Shown: positions 16,476 through 24,452 of the stretch, piece after piece
Numbering within the stretch: position 1 is the first letter of the stretch
How the letters are laid out: each line of letters opens with the position of its first letter
DNA from: Lentibacillus populi
Lineage (GTDB): Bacteria; Bacillota; Bacilli; Bacillales; Amphibacillaceae
NCBI GenBank assembly: GCA_014642895.1
Contig: BMJD01000045.1
Span: 1 to 32,357 of the forward strand
Length of the DNA: 32,357 nucleotides
Reading direction: 5' to 3'
Notes under the pieces: generated by a model
Seen by the model: the letters and a program-made list of their open reading frames with translations, nothing else
Told to the model about the DNA's origin: nothing
Databases searched by the model: none
Position numbers and translations under genes: made by a program

Positions 16476-17630
16476 TTGCTAGAATTTAAAAATGTAACGA
16501 AAAATTATGGCAGGGATAAACCTGCTGTTAACAAATTAAATCTTAAAATTGAAAAGGGAGAATTTGTTTGTTTTATCGGACCAAGTGGATGTGGAAAGAC
16601 TACGACGATGAAAATGGTCAACCGATTAATTGATATTACGGAAGGGACAATATTGGTAGACGGTAAAGATATTAATGATCAGGATCCCGTTGAATTACGC
16701 CGTTCGATTGGCTATGTTATTCAGCAAATCGGGCTGATGCCACAAATGACGATAAAAGAGAATATTGTTCTGGTTGGGACACTTTTAAAATGGTCGAAGG
16801 AGAAAAAAGATGAACGTGCAAGGGAATTGCTCAAATTAGTAGATTTACCTGAGGAGTATTTGGAAAAATATCCACATGAATTGAGTGGTGGACAACAGCA
16901 GCGAATTGGTGTACTAAGGGCACTTGCTGTCAATCCGCCGTTAATATTAATGGACGAGCCATTTGGTGCACTTGACCCAATTACCCGCGACTCATTACAG
17001 GATGAATTTAAAAAGCTGCAAAAGGAATTGGATAAAACGATTGTATTCGTTACACATGACATGGATGAAGCATTGAAATTGGCGGATCGTGTTGTCATTA
17101 TGCGAGATGGGGAAATCGTTCAGGTGGATACCCCGGATGAAATTCTGCGCCATCCCGCCAACGATTTTGTGGAAGAATTTCTTGGTAAAGAACGATTGAT
17201 TCAAGGCCGTCCTGATGTGACAACCGTCGGACAGATTATGGAGACATCCCCAGTTACTGTTCAGGTAGGTGAATCCCTTAAATCGGCCATTTCTACGATG
17301 CGTGATAAACATGTCGATTCCTTGCTTGTAATAGATTCCGAGCATGTCTTAAAAGGCTATATTGATATTGAAATTATTAATCTGGCATACAAAAAAGCGG
17401 ATAAAGTGGAAGAAGCAATGGAGACAGAATTTCTGTTCGTTTCTAAAGACAGTCTGTTAAGGGATACAGTTTATAAAATCCTGCGGCGAGGCGTAAAATA
17501 CGTGCCTGTCGTTGATAAGGAACATCGGGTTGTAGGCATCGTAACGAGAGCAACGCTAGCAACCCTCGTCTACGATACGATCTGGGGAGATGGATTTGAC
17601 ATAGAGGAAACTACTGCATCGGCAGAATAG
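16476..17630 (+). CDS. opuCA: Osmoprotectant ABC transporter ATP-binding protein (OpuCA-like)
   Basis: ATPase of a glycine betaine/carnitine/choline importer. The TTG start gives MLEFKNVTKNYG and follows GGAGGTG (16460-16466); in-frame GTG 16464 is inside that site. The 384 residues hold Walker A GPSGCGKT (35-42), signature LSGGQQQRIG (136-145), Walker B LILMDEP and the QAT-family C-terminal pair of CBS domains (about 255-375), with VGIVTRATLATLVYDTIWGD near the end. CBS domains in this family sense ionic strength, which fits the position directly after the ectoine operon. It is the first gene of a four-gene operon. Confidence 0.93.
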   Translation: MLEFKNVTKNYGRDKPAVNKLNLKIEKGEFVCFIGPSGCGKTTTMKMVNRLIDITEGTILVDGKDINDQDPVELRRSIGYVIQQIGLMPQMTIKENIVLVGTLLKWSKEKKDERARELLKLVDLPEEYLEKYPHELSGGQQQRIGVLRALAVNPPLILMDEPFGALDPITRDSLQDEFKKLQKELDKTIVFVTHDMDEALKLADRVVIMRDGEIVQVDTPDEILRHPANDFVEEFLGKERLIQGRPDVTTVGQIMETSPVTVQVGESLKSAISTMRDKHVDSLLVIDSEHVLKGYIDIEIINLAYKKADKVEEAMETEFLFVSKDSLLRDTVYKILRRGVKYVPVVDKEHRVVGIVTRATLATLVYDTIWGDGFDIEETTASAE

Positions 17631-17643
17631 GAGGTAGAAAAAT

Positions 17644-18288
17644 ATGGCTGAATTTTTATCATTGCATGGCAGTGAGCTCGTTATTAAGACATGGGAACAT
17701 TTATATATTTCATTAGCTGCAATTTTGTTAGGTGTCATTGTTGCGGTTCCCCTTGGGGTCCTGTTTTCCCGGATTCCTAAAATGGCTGATCGGCTTATAT
17801 CATTCATTGGCATCCTGCAGACTATACCAAGTCTTGCTATTCTCGCATTCTTTATTCCCATAATGGGGGTTGGTAAATTACCTGCTATCATTGCCCTGTT
17901 CTTTTATTCCTTGCTGCCGATATTGCGGAATACGTATATTGGTGTCCGCGGCGTTGATAGTGGAGTGCGTGAAGCTGGAAAAGGGATGGGCATGAGTAAC
18001 TGGCAATCGATTTCTAAAATCGAACTTCCATTGGCACTTCCAGTAATTATGGCAGGAATTCGGTTATCAACTGTCTATCTGATCGGATGGGCGACCCTTG
18101 CTGCTTTCATTGGCGGTGGGGGACTCGGAGATTTTATTTTTGATGGATTGAATCTTTATCAGCCTGCATTAATTGTTGCTGGAACGGTTCCGGCAACGAT
18201 CCTTGCTTTAATTGCAGACAGGCTGCTTGCACTTCTCGAGAGGAAGTTGACACCGAGCGGATTTAAAGAAACATATCAAACTACGTAA
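17644..18288 (+). CDS. opuCB: Osmoprotectant ABC transporter permease (OpuCB-like)
   Basis: A 214-residue integral membrane permease with about five to six helices. The binding-protein-dependent motif is represented by [20 protein letters not shown] followed by [15 protein letters not shown] (the EAA loop that docks to the ATPase). [15 protein letters not shown] is a typical conserved segment of Opu permeases. The ATG lies seven bases after AGGAGG, 13 bases behind opuCA. It pairs with the second permease at 19228 to form the channel. Confidence 0.93.
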   Translation: MAEFLSLHGSELVIKTWEHLYISLAAILLGVIVAVPLGVLFSRIPKMADRLISFIGILQTIPSLAILAFFIPIMGVGKLPAIIALFFYSLLPILRNTYIGVRGVDSGVREAGKGMGMSNWQSISKIELPLALPVIMAGIRLSTVYLIGWATLAAFIGGGGLGDFIFDGLNLYQPALIVAGTVPATILALIADRLLALLERKLTPSGFKETYQTT

Positions 18289-18303
18289 ATGGAGGTGACC
18301 TAC

Positions 18304-19227
18304 GTGAATAAAACGATTATCAAAATGATTAGTACAGTAATGGTATTGCTGGTATCAGGGTGTTCACTTCCTGGCCTTGCCAGTACAACGAAACATACGA
18401 TTACAATCGGCACACTTGGGACATCAGAATCCGAAATCCTTGGGGAAGTTTTATCGATTATGATTGAACGGGAAACCGATCTGGATACAGAACTTGTCAC
18501 GCATCTTGGTTCATCGATCGTTCAGCATCAAGGCATGACAAGAGGAGATCTTGATATCACATCTACACGTTATACAGGAACGGATATTTCAGGTGCATTA
18601 GGAATGGATCCGATCACAGATCCGGAAAAAGCGATGAAAATAGTGAAACGGGAATTTCCGAAGCGCTTTGACCAAGCATGGACGGATTCGTATGGATTTG
18701 AAAATAGCTATTCAGTAGCTGTTACAAAGGAATTTGCCGAAGAAAACGATATTAAGACTATTTCCGACTTGGCACCTTATGCGGATGAATTACGTTTTGG
18801 TGTTGATAATGCTTGGATCAATCGGAAAGGGGACGGCTATGAAGGATTTAAAGAAACCTACTTTCCATTTAATGAAGTGTATCCGATGAACATTGGCCTT
18901 GTTTATCAGGCTGCTGCCAGTGGTCATATGGATGTTGTTTTAGCGTATTCATCTGATGGCCGAATCCAAGAGTTTGATTTAAAAGTGCTGGAAGATGATA
19001 AGCAGTTCTTTCCGCCTTATGATGCATCACCTGTTATTCAAAATGATATTTTAGAAAAATATCCGGAAATAAAAGATATTACAAAACGGTTGGCTGGAAC
19101 GATTTCCACTGAGAAGATGCAGGAATTGAACTATAAAGCAGATGTGAAATTAATGAATCCAAGGAAAGTAGCAAAAGAATTCCTGGAAGAGAACGATTAT
19201 TTTGAAGCAGAAGGGGAGGGAAAGTAA
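18304..19227 (+). CDS. opuCC: Osmoprotectant-binding lipoprotein (OpuCC-like)
   Basis: Extracytoplasmic substrate-binding protein anchored by lipid. The GTG at 18304 follows GGAGGTG by six bases; an ATG at 18289 would include the ribosome site and is rejected. The 307-residue protein begins with a basic/hydrophobic signal ending in the lipobox VSGC (Cys about 20). The mature part opens with HTITIGTLGTSESEILGEVL and contains GDLDITSTRYTGTDISGALG and AASGHMDVVLAYSSDGRIQE, typical of the OpuAC/ProX-like choline/betaine/carnitine binders. It is directly followed by the second permease without a gap. Confidence 0.92.
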   Translation: MNKTIIKMISTVMVLLVSGCSLPGLASTTKHTITIGTLGTSESEILGEVLSIMIERETDLDTELVTHLGSSIVQHQGMTRGDLDITSTRYTGTDISGALGMDPITDPEKAMKIVKREFPKRFDQAWTDSYGFENSYSVAVTKEFAEENDIKTISDLAPYADELRFGVDNAWINRKGDGYEGFKETYFPFNEVYPMNIGLVYQAAASGHMDVVLAYSSDGRIQEFDLKVLEDDKQFFPPYDASPVIQNDILEKYPEIKDITKRLAGTISTEKMQELNYKADVKLMNPRKVAKEFLEENDYFEAEGEGK

Positions 19228-19890
19228 ATGGAAACATGGGATCAGCTTATCACGTTTGTCGGTAATAACTCGGGGTATATCTGGGAGCAATTTTACCGGC
19301 ATTTTCTGATGGCTGCATATGGTGTATTCTTTGCAGCTTTATTTTCGATACCGCTAGGCATTTTGATTGCTAGATATAGTAAACTAAGCAGCTGGGTACT
19401 TGCTTTTGGCAGTATTATTCAGACAATCCCTGCCTTGGGTGCACTGGCAGTAATTATGATTGTGATGGGACTTGGTACGAATACAGTTATCGTGACTTTG
19501 ATGCTTTATTCTATACTGCCAATTACACAAAATACGTATGTCGGGATGAAAGAGGTAGACAAAACAGTAATAGAAGCTGGGTTTGCTTCAGGCATGACAC
19601 GTTTTCAACTGCTTCGAATGGTTGAATTGCCACTGGCCATTAGTGTTATTATGGCGGGACTTAGAACTGCTCTTGTAGTAGGAATCGGAATTGCTGCAAT
19701 TGGCGCATTTGTTGGAGCTGGTGGACTTGGTGCGATTATTTTACGTGGGACAAATGCCACGGATGGAACGGCAATTATTCTTGCAGGTGCCATTCCTACT
19801 GCGCTAATGGCGATTGTTGCAGATCTGCTTATGGGATGGATTGAACGTAAGCTGCACCCTGTTAAATCATCCAAACCACAAACAACCTAA
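19228..19890 (+). CDS. opuCD: Osmoprotectant ABC transporter permease (OpuCD-like)
   Basis: Second permease of the importer, 220 residues. It is clearly related to the OpuCB gene product: the EAA-type loop is DKTVIEAGFASGMTRFQLLR followed by MVELPLAISVIMAGL, and FVGAGGLGAIILRGTNATDG corresponds to the Gly-rich conserved segment. The ATG directly follows the opuCC stop, with GGGAGGG inside the end of that gene as ribosome site. It completes the opuCA-CB-CC-CD order known from Bacillus and Listeria. No classical strong terminator lies immediately behind it; the structured stretch after it ends in a U-tract at 20111-20117. Confidence 0.92.
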   Translation: METWDQLITFVGNNSGYIWEQFYRHFLMAAYGVFFAALFSIPLGILIARYSKLSSWVLAFGSIIQTIPALGALAVIMIVMGLGTNTVIVTLMLYSILPITQNTYVGMKEVDKTVIEAGFASGMTRFQLLRMVELPLAISVIMAGLRTALVVGIGIAAIGAFVGAGGLGAIILRGTNATDGTAIILAGAIPTALMAIVADLLMGWIERKLHPVKSSKPQTT

Positions 19891-19904
19891 TATAGAATGT
19901 TCAA

Positions 19905-20117
19905 AAAGTCCGGTAAAACGACACATCGGGATAGGGGATCTTCGACTAAGTACCAACAAGTTCTGTGTCGAACGTCGAAGTCACCACACCCTGTGAAGCT
20001 CGTTGGCTTGTTTCTGTACTGCTGGAATCTATGCGCCTCGAACTTCAACGCACAGGACGTGCTAGTGTCGGTGTGGCAACAGGACGCCTGAGACTTTAGC
20101 CGACCTCGGCCTTTTTT
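19905..20117 (+). ncRNA. Candidate structured RNA or intergenic repeat element after opuCD
   Basis: No credible protein fits this 310-base intergenic stretch, and its composition differs from its AT-rich surroundings. Long-range complementarity is visible: CTTCGAC 19940-19946 with GTCGAAG 19974-19980; CCACACC 19984-19990 with GGTGTGG 20070-20076; nested inside it, CTGTG 19991-19995 and AAG 19996-19998 with CACAG 20051-20055 and CTT 20043-20045. CCAAC 19953-19957 with GTTGG 20002-20006 would add a pseudoknot. It ends in a short GC-rich hairpin near 20099-20110 and a T6 tract. I recall similar sequences between genes in related halophilic Bacillaceae, but cannot verify this here. It could be a 3'-UTR regulator, a dispersed repeat, or an independent RNA. 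Confidence 0.45.
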
Positions 20118-20146
20118 ATCCTCCTTTTGATAACAACTTAGTATGT

Positions 20147-20181
20147 AAATGCAGCACTTGGTAGTTTTAAGTGCTGCATTT
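20147..20181 (+). promoter_or_regulatory. Perfect 13-bp hairpin in the hydrolase leader
   Basis: AAATGCAGCACTT (20147-20159) and AAGTGCTGCATTT (20169-20181) form a perfect 13-bp stem with a nine-base loop, ending four bases before the GGAAAGGGG ribosome site of the hydrolase. It could be a terminator of upstream transcription, an operator or a translational control hairpin. Confidence 0.5.
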
Positions 20182-20202
20182 ACAGGAAAGGGGCTTAATG
20201 TT

Positions 20203-21882
20203 GTGAATGAAAAAATGATTGTAGAGGAAAATGTTCCGTGCGAATTAAGAGACGGTACAATTTTGCGTTCCGATATATACCGTCCGAATGAAGGTGGGTA
20301 CTATCCTGTTTTAATGTTACGACTACCTTATGATAAAAAGACAAAGCGTTATTACGATCAATATGTGGAAGTACCACGAATGGTTGCAGCGGGATATATT
20401 GTTATTTTACAAGATGTTCGTGGCCGCTTTGCATCGGATGGGGAATTTTATCCGTTTATCCATGAAAGAAACGATGGCTATGATGCAGTAGAATGGGCGG
20501 CAAAATTACCATATGCCAACGGGAAAGTCGGACTGTTCGGTATGTCGTATCACGGTTATACACAATTAGCCGCAGCGGTGGAGAAGCCGCCTTCTTTGAA
20601 AGCCATCGCTCCTGTTATGACAATGGCAGATCCTTGGCAAGATTTGTTGAGCGGATATGAAGCTGCAAGCAGTTCAGCCAATTTGCAAACATGGACACTT
20701 GGCTCTATCATATTCGATCAGTTAAAACGGCGTAATGATCCGAGAGCAGCTAAGGCTCCGGAATATATCAACAAACTTACTGAATGGCTTTACGAAAAAC
20801 CAGCCAAAGACTGGACGCCGATGAAAGATCTTGATCCGGATTCATTTTATTTTGATGTTATCAATGAAAAGCTTGCTTCTGACCATATCGCAAAAATGCA
20901 AGTGAAGGAGAAGTTAGCTGATATAGAAATTCCGGCCTTATTTATGGGTGGCTGGTTTGATTCATTACTCGGTTCGACATTAGAAGCATATCAAATATAT
21001 CATGGACCGAGAATGCTGTGGATCGGGCCCTGGACACACGAGCAAATGACTGGTCAGGCTGGTGATAAATATTTTGCTAATGCTAAAACAAACATCGGTG
21101 TTGATAAGCTGGAAGACCCAACGGAGATTCATATTAACTGGTTTGACAAATGGTTAAAGGATAAACCATTGTCAATGGAAAAACCGGTTCATCTTTACCT
21201 TATGCAACAGAAGAGATGGGAGGCTTATGTAGAATGGTCACCGGTTTCTCGTAAAAAAGAACTGTATCTCGCTAGTAATGGAAATGCGCAAACACGTAAT
21301 GGGGATGGGAAATTGCTTGATACTCCGGAAGCTTCGGAAACGAAATGTCAATTGTGTTTAGATCCCGGTAAACCCGTGCCAACACGGGGTGGTGGTGTTT
21401 TAATTGCTGGACATAATTCAGGCATGTTTCAGATTGGGGATATCCAGGACAGAGAGGATGTACTTGTTTACAATTATCCATTCCAAGAAAAAGATATCCA
21501 TATTTTAGGTACCGTTAAAGCAAGTATCTGGGTTTCTGCTTTTTCACCGCTTCTTGATCTTGCTGTCCGTTTGTCAGATGTTGAGCCAACTGGAGATGTT
21601 TATAACATTATCGACACATTCTACCGCCAAAAGGTGACAGAGCTAGACATGCCATTTTGTGTGGAATTGGTGATCGGGCATACGGCATACACAATAAAGA
21701 AGGGACATCAATTGCGCCTTGATATAACGGCAAGTAATGCCCCCCTTTATGATGTTAACCTGAATAATGGGCAAACAACCAGAACAGCATCGTCGGGAAA
21801 TCCGCAGTTTCAACAGGTCTATCAAGGTGGAAATCTTCCATCAAAAATTACATTGCCACTTTCGACTAATGTTGGGGTGTAA
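20203..21882 (+). CDS. CocE/NonD-family serine hydrolase (X-Pro dipeptidyl-peptidase/acyl-esterase type)
   Basis: The GTG at 20203 lies about nine bases after AAAGGGG; a frame start at 20149 would run through the leader hairpin and is rejected. The 559-residue protein has the S15/CocE arrangement. An alpha/beta-hydrolase domain contains VILQDVRGRFASDGEFYPF and nucleophile Ser115 in GLFGMSYHGY, with candidate Asp253 (GGWFDSLLGS) and His279 (GPWTHEQM) completing the triad. A C-terminal jelly-roll domain (about 340-550) includes GHQLRLDITASNAP. Family members cleave acyl, ester or amide bonds (cocaine esterase, glutaryl-7-ACA acylase, X-Pro peptidase); the substrate is not evident. It has no signal peptide and is therefore cytoplasmic. 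It stands alone, ending at a terminator. Confidence 0.88.
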   Translation: MNEKMIVEENVPCELRDGTILRSDIYRPNEGGYYPVLMLRLPYDKKTKRYYDQYVEVPRMVAAGYIVILQDVRGRFASDGEFYPFIHERNDGYDAVEWAAKLPYANGKVGLFGMSYHGYTQLAAAVEKPPSLKAIAPVMTMADPWQDLLSGYEAASSSANLQTWTLGSIIFDQLKRRNDPRAAKAPEYINKLTEWLYEKPAKDWTPMKDLDPDSFYFDVINEKLASDHIAKMQVKEKLADIEIPALFMGGWFDSLLGSTLEAYQIYHGPRMLWIGPWTHEQMTGQAGDKYFANAKTNIGVDKLEDPTEIHINWFDKWLKDKPLSMEKPVHLYLMQQKRWEAYVEWSPVSRKKELYLASNGNAQTRNGDGKLLDTPEASETKCQLCLDPGKPVPTRGGGVLIAGHNSGMFQIGDIQDREDVLVYNYPFQEKDIHILGTVKASIWVSAFSPLLDLAVRLSDVEPTGDVYNIIDTFYRQKVTELDMPFCVELVIGHTAYTIKKGHQLRLDITASNAPLYDVNLNNGQTTRTASSGNPQFQQVYQGGNLPSKITLPLSTNVGV

Positions 21883-21906
21883 CAATCTCGGGACATATAC
21901 CGAAAC

Positions 21907-21945
21907 GGGTTCCATTGGTTGGGACCCACCTCTATTTTATTTTTG
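21907..21945 (+). terminator. Terminator after the CocE-like hydrolase
   Basis: GGGTTCC-ATTGGTT-GGGACCC makes a seven-pair stem (one G-U), followed by the T-rich CTATTTTATTTTT. It lies between convergent genes and overlaps the 3' end of the minus-strand gene. Confidence 0.65.
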
Positions 21946-22390
21946 CGACACCTAATGCAAAGTGATTCCACAGAATTTCTTCAACAAGTTCACTCTGTGT
22001 TTCTTCACAATCAATAATGAGTATAACTTCAGAATGCTTTCCGATTAGAACCCGTTTTCGTTTCTCAACAAAAAATACAATAAATAATTTTATCGCAAAT
22101 CCAAGGGCAAATCCGGTAAAAGCACTGATTAAACCCCAGAATATCGGCCCCCACGCCAACTTAAAACCGATGCTTATCCCTACTACGGAGAAAGCTGTTG
22201 CAAGTGCCACTCCTATATCAATTAATGAAATTCCATCCGCTCGATGAATGCTATCAAACACTCGGCGTTTTTCCGTTCGGTTGTCAAGGGGAACCGCAAA
22301 GATATTTTCCTTATGGATACCTTTTTGCTCTAATTGAGAAAGAGCCAGTTCCAGAAAAATGTTACTTTCGAAGGTTGCATACAGCTGCAT
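21932..22390 (-). CDS. Conserved-looking membrane protein, unknown function (152 aa)
   Basis: The N-terminal about 55 residues form a soluble domain that opens MQLYATFESNIFLELALSQL and continues with FAVPLDNRTEKRRVFDSIHR. Two adjacent membrane helices (about 60-80 and 85-108; GFKLAWGPIFWGLISAFTGF) follow, then a soluble C-terminal domain with VILIIDCEETQSELVEEILW. The soluble halves look like one ferredoxin-like regulatory fold split by a hairpin membrane insert, which is inference. The start is six bases downstream of the previous minus-strand gene, so the two form an operon. I recall uncharacterised Bacillus proteins of this kind but no named function. Confidence 0.7.
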   Translation of the reverse strand: MQLYATFESNIFLELALSQLEQKGIHKENIFAVPLDNRTEKRRVFDSIHRADGISLIDIGVALATAFSVVGISIGFKLAWGPIFWGLISAFTGFALGFAIKLFIVFFVEKRKRVLIGKHSEVILIIDCEETQSELVEEILWNHFALGVAKIK

Positions 22391-22396
22391 GATTGA

Positions 22397-23185
22397 TCAC
22401 TTCACTTTTTTCCCTTTTAAAAGCGTAAACTTAGAATGCTGATAATTTTTTTGTAAAAAATCACGTTGTTCTTTTTCAAAAAGCTTATTATTTTCAACGG
22501 TATTCATATACGAATCAAAGAGCGAAAACCCGTAAACAGATGGCAAGAACAGGAGCCATTCGGGTTTTACTAAAGAGGTAGCTTTATCAATCTCACCTAG
22601 AAACAAAAAAGGGATAGCCTCCAGTATATGGGAAAAGTAGAAAAAGATTATCGTCCAAATGATAACATAGAAAGCAACTCCTATTCGATGAATATAGAGC
22701 TGTCCCAACCCAGGTACACAAAGGGACCAGACAACTGCAAGCAAGGGATTCCTTTTATCTAAATAGTTAATCTCCAACGCCCCTATGCTAAAAGTATTAA
22801 AACGATGATTTTCACGGTCGGCGAGGATGAAAACCTTGTTCATGTCAACCGTTGTTCGGTAACTATCCCAAATGGCAAATAAATATACCGGCATGTACAA
22901 CAGAAGCCAGCGCGTATCCAATACTTGTATTACTTTTTCAATATCACCTTGAAAAGAATAAATGATACCTAAATTTATATTTGCATTCAGATTTACGATA
23001 ACTTCCCAAATGAATAACACAAATCCACGAATATACTTTGATAAAAGCAGATGACCAAATCCGGGAAATGCTGCACTCCACCAGGCAATAATATAAGGAT
23101 TTCTTAGGTGGATTTGCGTTGTGCCAAATATACTTACATGTGCTATATATCGTCTCGCGGTATTGTCGTTTGTATAATTATCCAT
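22397..23185 (-). CDS. Membrane protein with an internal duplication, unknown function (262 aa)
   Basis: The ATG at 23185 lies eight bases after GGAG on the minus strand. The protein contains two similar halves. Residues about 29-50 (NPYIIAWWSAAFPGFGHLLL) correspond to residues about 146-165 (NPLLAVVWSLCVPGLGQLYI), each followed by a long helix and a second helix ending in a similar Asp-Ser-Tyr motif (AIWDSYRTTVDMNKVF and SLFDSYMNTVENNKLF). The P-G-x-G-x-L motif resembles TM2-type small membrane domains. About six helices in total. It is the first gene of a two-gene operon with the 152-residue protein. No function is known to me. Confidence 0.72.
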   Translation of the reverse strand: MDNYTNDNTARRYIAHVSIFGTTQIHLRNPYIIAWWSAAFPGFGHLLLSKYIRGFVLFIWEVIVNLNANINLGIIYSFQGDIEKVIQVLDTRWLLLYMPVYLFAIWDSYRTTVDMNKVFILADRENHRFNTFSIGALEINYLDKRNPLLAVVWSLCVPGLGQLYIHRIGVAFYVIIWTIIFFYFSHILEAIPFLFLGEIDKATSLVKPEWLLFLPSVYGFSLFDSYMNTVENNKLFEKEQRDFLQKNYQHSKFTLLKGKKVK

Positions 23186-23268
23186 CTAGAAAACTCCGAT
23201 TTACTAATTTATCCATAGGGTTGCCCGAAAAGGGGAGTTTATTCTGATAGAAGTGTTATGTATATATA

Positions 23269-23296
23269 TTGCCGAAAAACAAATTATACATATAAT
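23269..23296 (+). promoter_or_regulatory. Promoter for the CBO0543-family gene
   Basis: TTGCCG (23269-23274) and consensus TATAAT (23291-23296) are spaced by 16 bp, 29 bases before the ATG at 23325. Confidence 0.45.
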
Positions 23297-23324
23297 GCAT
23301 TTCAGTTGAAGGTGTTGACCAGAA

Positions 23325-23873
23325 ATGATGTTTGCAATTGTTGATGAAATGATTAAAACGCAGGAAAAGTTTGCTGAGTTAAAAAAACTTTACTTTTTTG
23401 AACATGTGATTTTCTCATATCAGTGGTGGTTTTTGATTTTTGTAACGGTATTTGTGTGGATAGTTTGGGCAATATTAGTTGACAAAAAAAACTTGAATCG
23501 CATTCTGCTTGTAGGCTTATTTACCAGTTTAACCGCAGTTGTTTTGGATGACATCGGGCTTTCGCTAGTATTTTGGTTCTATCCCTATCAGATTGCCTTT
23601 TTCACAAACCAATTGTATTCCGTTGATATTGCCATCATTCCAGTGTTTTATATGCTTTTATACCAATACAGAACAACGTGGGTATCGTACTTGCTGACAC
23701 TTGTGCTGTTGCTTTTATTTGCGGTTATAGTAGCCGAGCCACTATTCGCAAAAATGGACATATACATGTTAATCCGATGGGAGCATTTATATTCCATCCC
23801 TTTTTATATGTTGATAGGCATCTTTGTTAAGTGGCTGGTTGACAGGCTGGTTAAAAATAATGATACTTTTTAA
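23325..23873 (+). CDS. CBO0543-family membrane protein
   Basis: A 182-residue protein with about five hydrophobic helices, separated by short loops with many Trp and Tyr residues (VIFSYQWWFLIFVTVFVWIV, VLDDIGLSLVFWFYPYQI, LIRWEHLYSIPFYMLIGIFV). This pattern, including W-x-Y-P-Y in the third helix region, fits the CBO0543 family common in Bacillus and Clostridium, for which no function is established. The start ATG follows GAAGGTG at a rather long distance; the next ATG codon is adjacent. It is divergent from the membrane-protein pair at 22397 and ends at the terminator 23979-24010. Confidence 0.65.
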   Translation: MMFAIVDEMIKTQEKFAELKKLYFFEHVIFSYQWWFLIFVTVFVWIVWAILVDKKNLNRILLVGLFTSLTAVVLDDIGLSLVFWFYPYQIAFFTNQLYSVDIAIIPVFYMLLYQYRTTWVSYLLTLVLLLLFAVIVAEPLFAKMDIYMLIRWEHLYSIPFYMLIGIFVKWLVDRLVKNNDTF

Positions 23874-23978
23874 AAGGACATTTCTGGAATGACAACTGGG
23901 AACCTTGGAAAAGAGAAGGGCGAAAAAATATAGTATTTCAAGGCCGTCCTACTGTCCTATTATTTCAGGGGCGCAATC

Positions 23979-24010
23979 AAAAAGGATTTGCTCGATGCAG
24001 ATCCTTTTTT
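23979..24010 (+). terminator. Terminator downstream of the CBO0543-family gene
   Basis: AAAAAGGAT and ATCCTTTTTT form a nine-pair stem around a 13-base loop, ending in a T6 run. Confidence 0.75.
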
Positions 24011-24035
24011 GGTTCAGAAGGATATTCAAAAAGAC

Positions 24036-24314
24036 TATCCTTTTATTCTGTGTGTTGCAGTTCGATTAGCACGTTACAATGTTAAAGAGTTTGATGGTGC
24101 TTTTTACGGAATTCCAATTACGGCCGCTGGAATCGTGATGATTCTTAGTTCATTATTGGTGCCATATTTACCAGTTATACTTTTTGCGGTTCTAACATCG
24201 CTATTAATGGTTCTCATGGTCAGTAATATACGTATTACAAAATTTTTTATTTGTAATTTATTCCATTCCCATCAAAGAAGTATCATCACTGGTAATCGCT
24301 TTCTTTATTGTTAG
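24036..24314 (+). pseudogene. pssA: Fragment of a CDP-diacylglycerol--serine O-phosphatidyltransferase gene
   Basis: The frame encodes YPFILCVAVRLARYNVKEFD, then FYGIPITAAGIVMILSSLLV and a last helix ending LMVLMVSNIRITKF. This is the C-terminal half of a bacterial PssA: the RLARYN segment, the G-x-P-x-x-A-A-G block, and the terminal M-V-S-x-I-R-x-x-K-F. The N-terminal half with the catalytic CDP-alcohol phosphotransferase motif (D-G-x2-A-R-x8-G-x3-D-x3-D) is missing. The only upstream ATG (23988) lies inside a terminator hairpin, and no ribosome site is present. The last about 20 residues after KF also look non-homologous. It is a decayed remnant, not a working enzyme. Confidence 0.65.
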
Positions 24315-24387
24315 AACAATAATGTTGAAATCTTAATTTAATTTTGTCGTTCAACTATTCAATTAATTTTATTTAAATGTCAAAAAA

Positions 24388-24421
24388 GTTTGTAGACAAA
24401 CAATTTTCAATGTGATATATT
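24388..24421 (+). promoter_or_regulatory. Promoter with operator-like dyad for the DUF3100/amidohydrolase operon
   Basis: TAGACA (24393-24398) and TATATT (24416-24421) have a 17-bp spacer. The dyad GTTTGT-AG-ACAAAC (24388-24401) covers the -35 box, a location suited to a repressor; its half-sites recall GntR-type operators. No regulator gene is adjacent. Confidence 0.5.
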
Positions 24422-24452
24422 ATCAAACATTATAGAAAAAGGAGGGACTAAT

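Noticed and set aside
19814-20091. Two forward frames of 60 and 64 codons covering the end of opuCD and the structured element.
   Set aside because: Neither has a ribosome site. One overlaps opuCD in another frame, and the encoded sequences resemble nothing familiar.
23988-24035. Using ATG 23988 as the start of a working PssA-like protein.
   Set aside because: The codon lies in the loop of a terminator hairpin, has no ribosome site, and the protein would lack the catalytic half.
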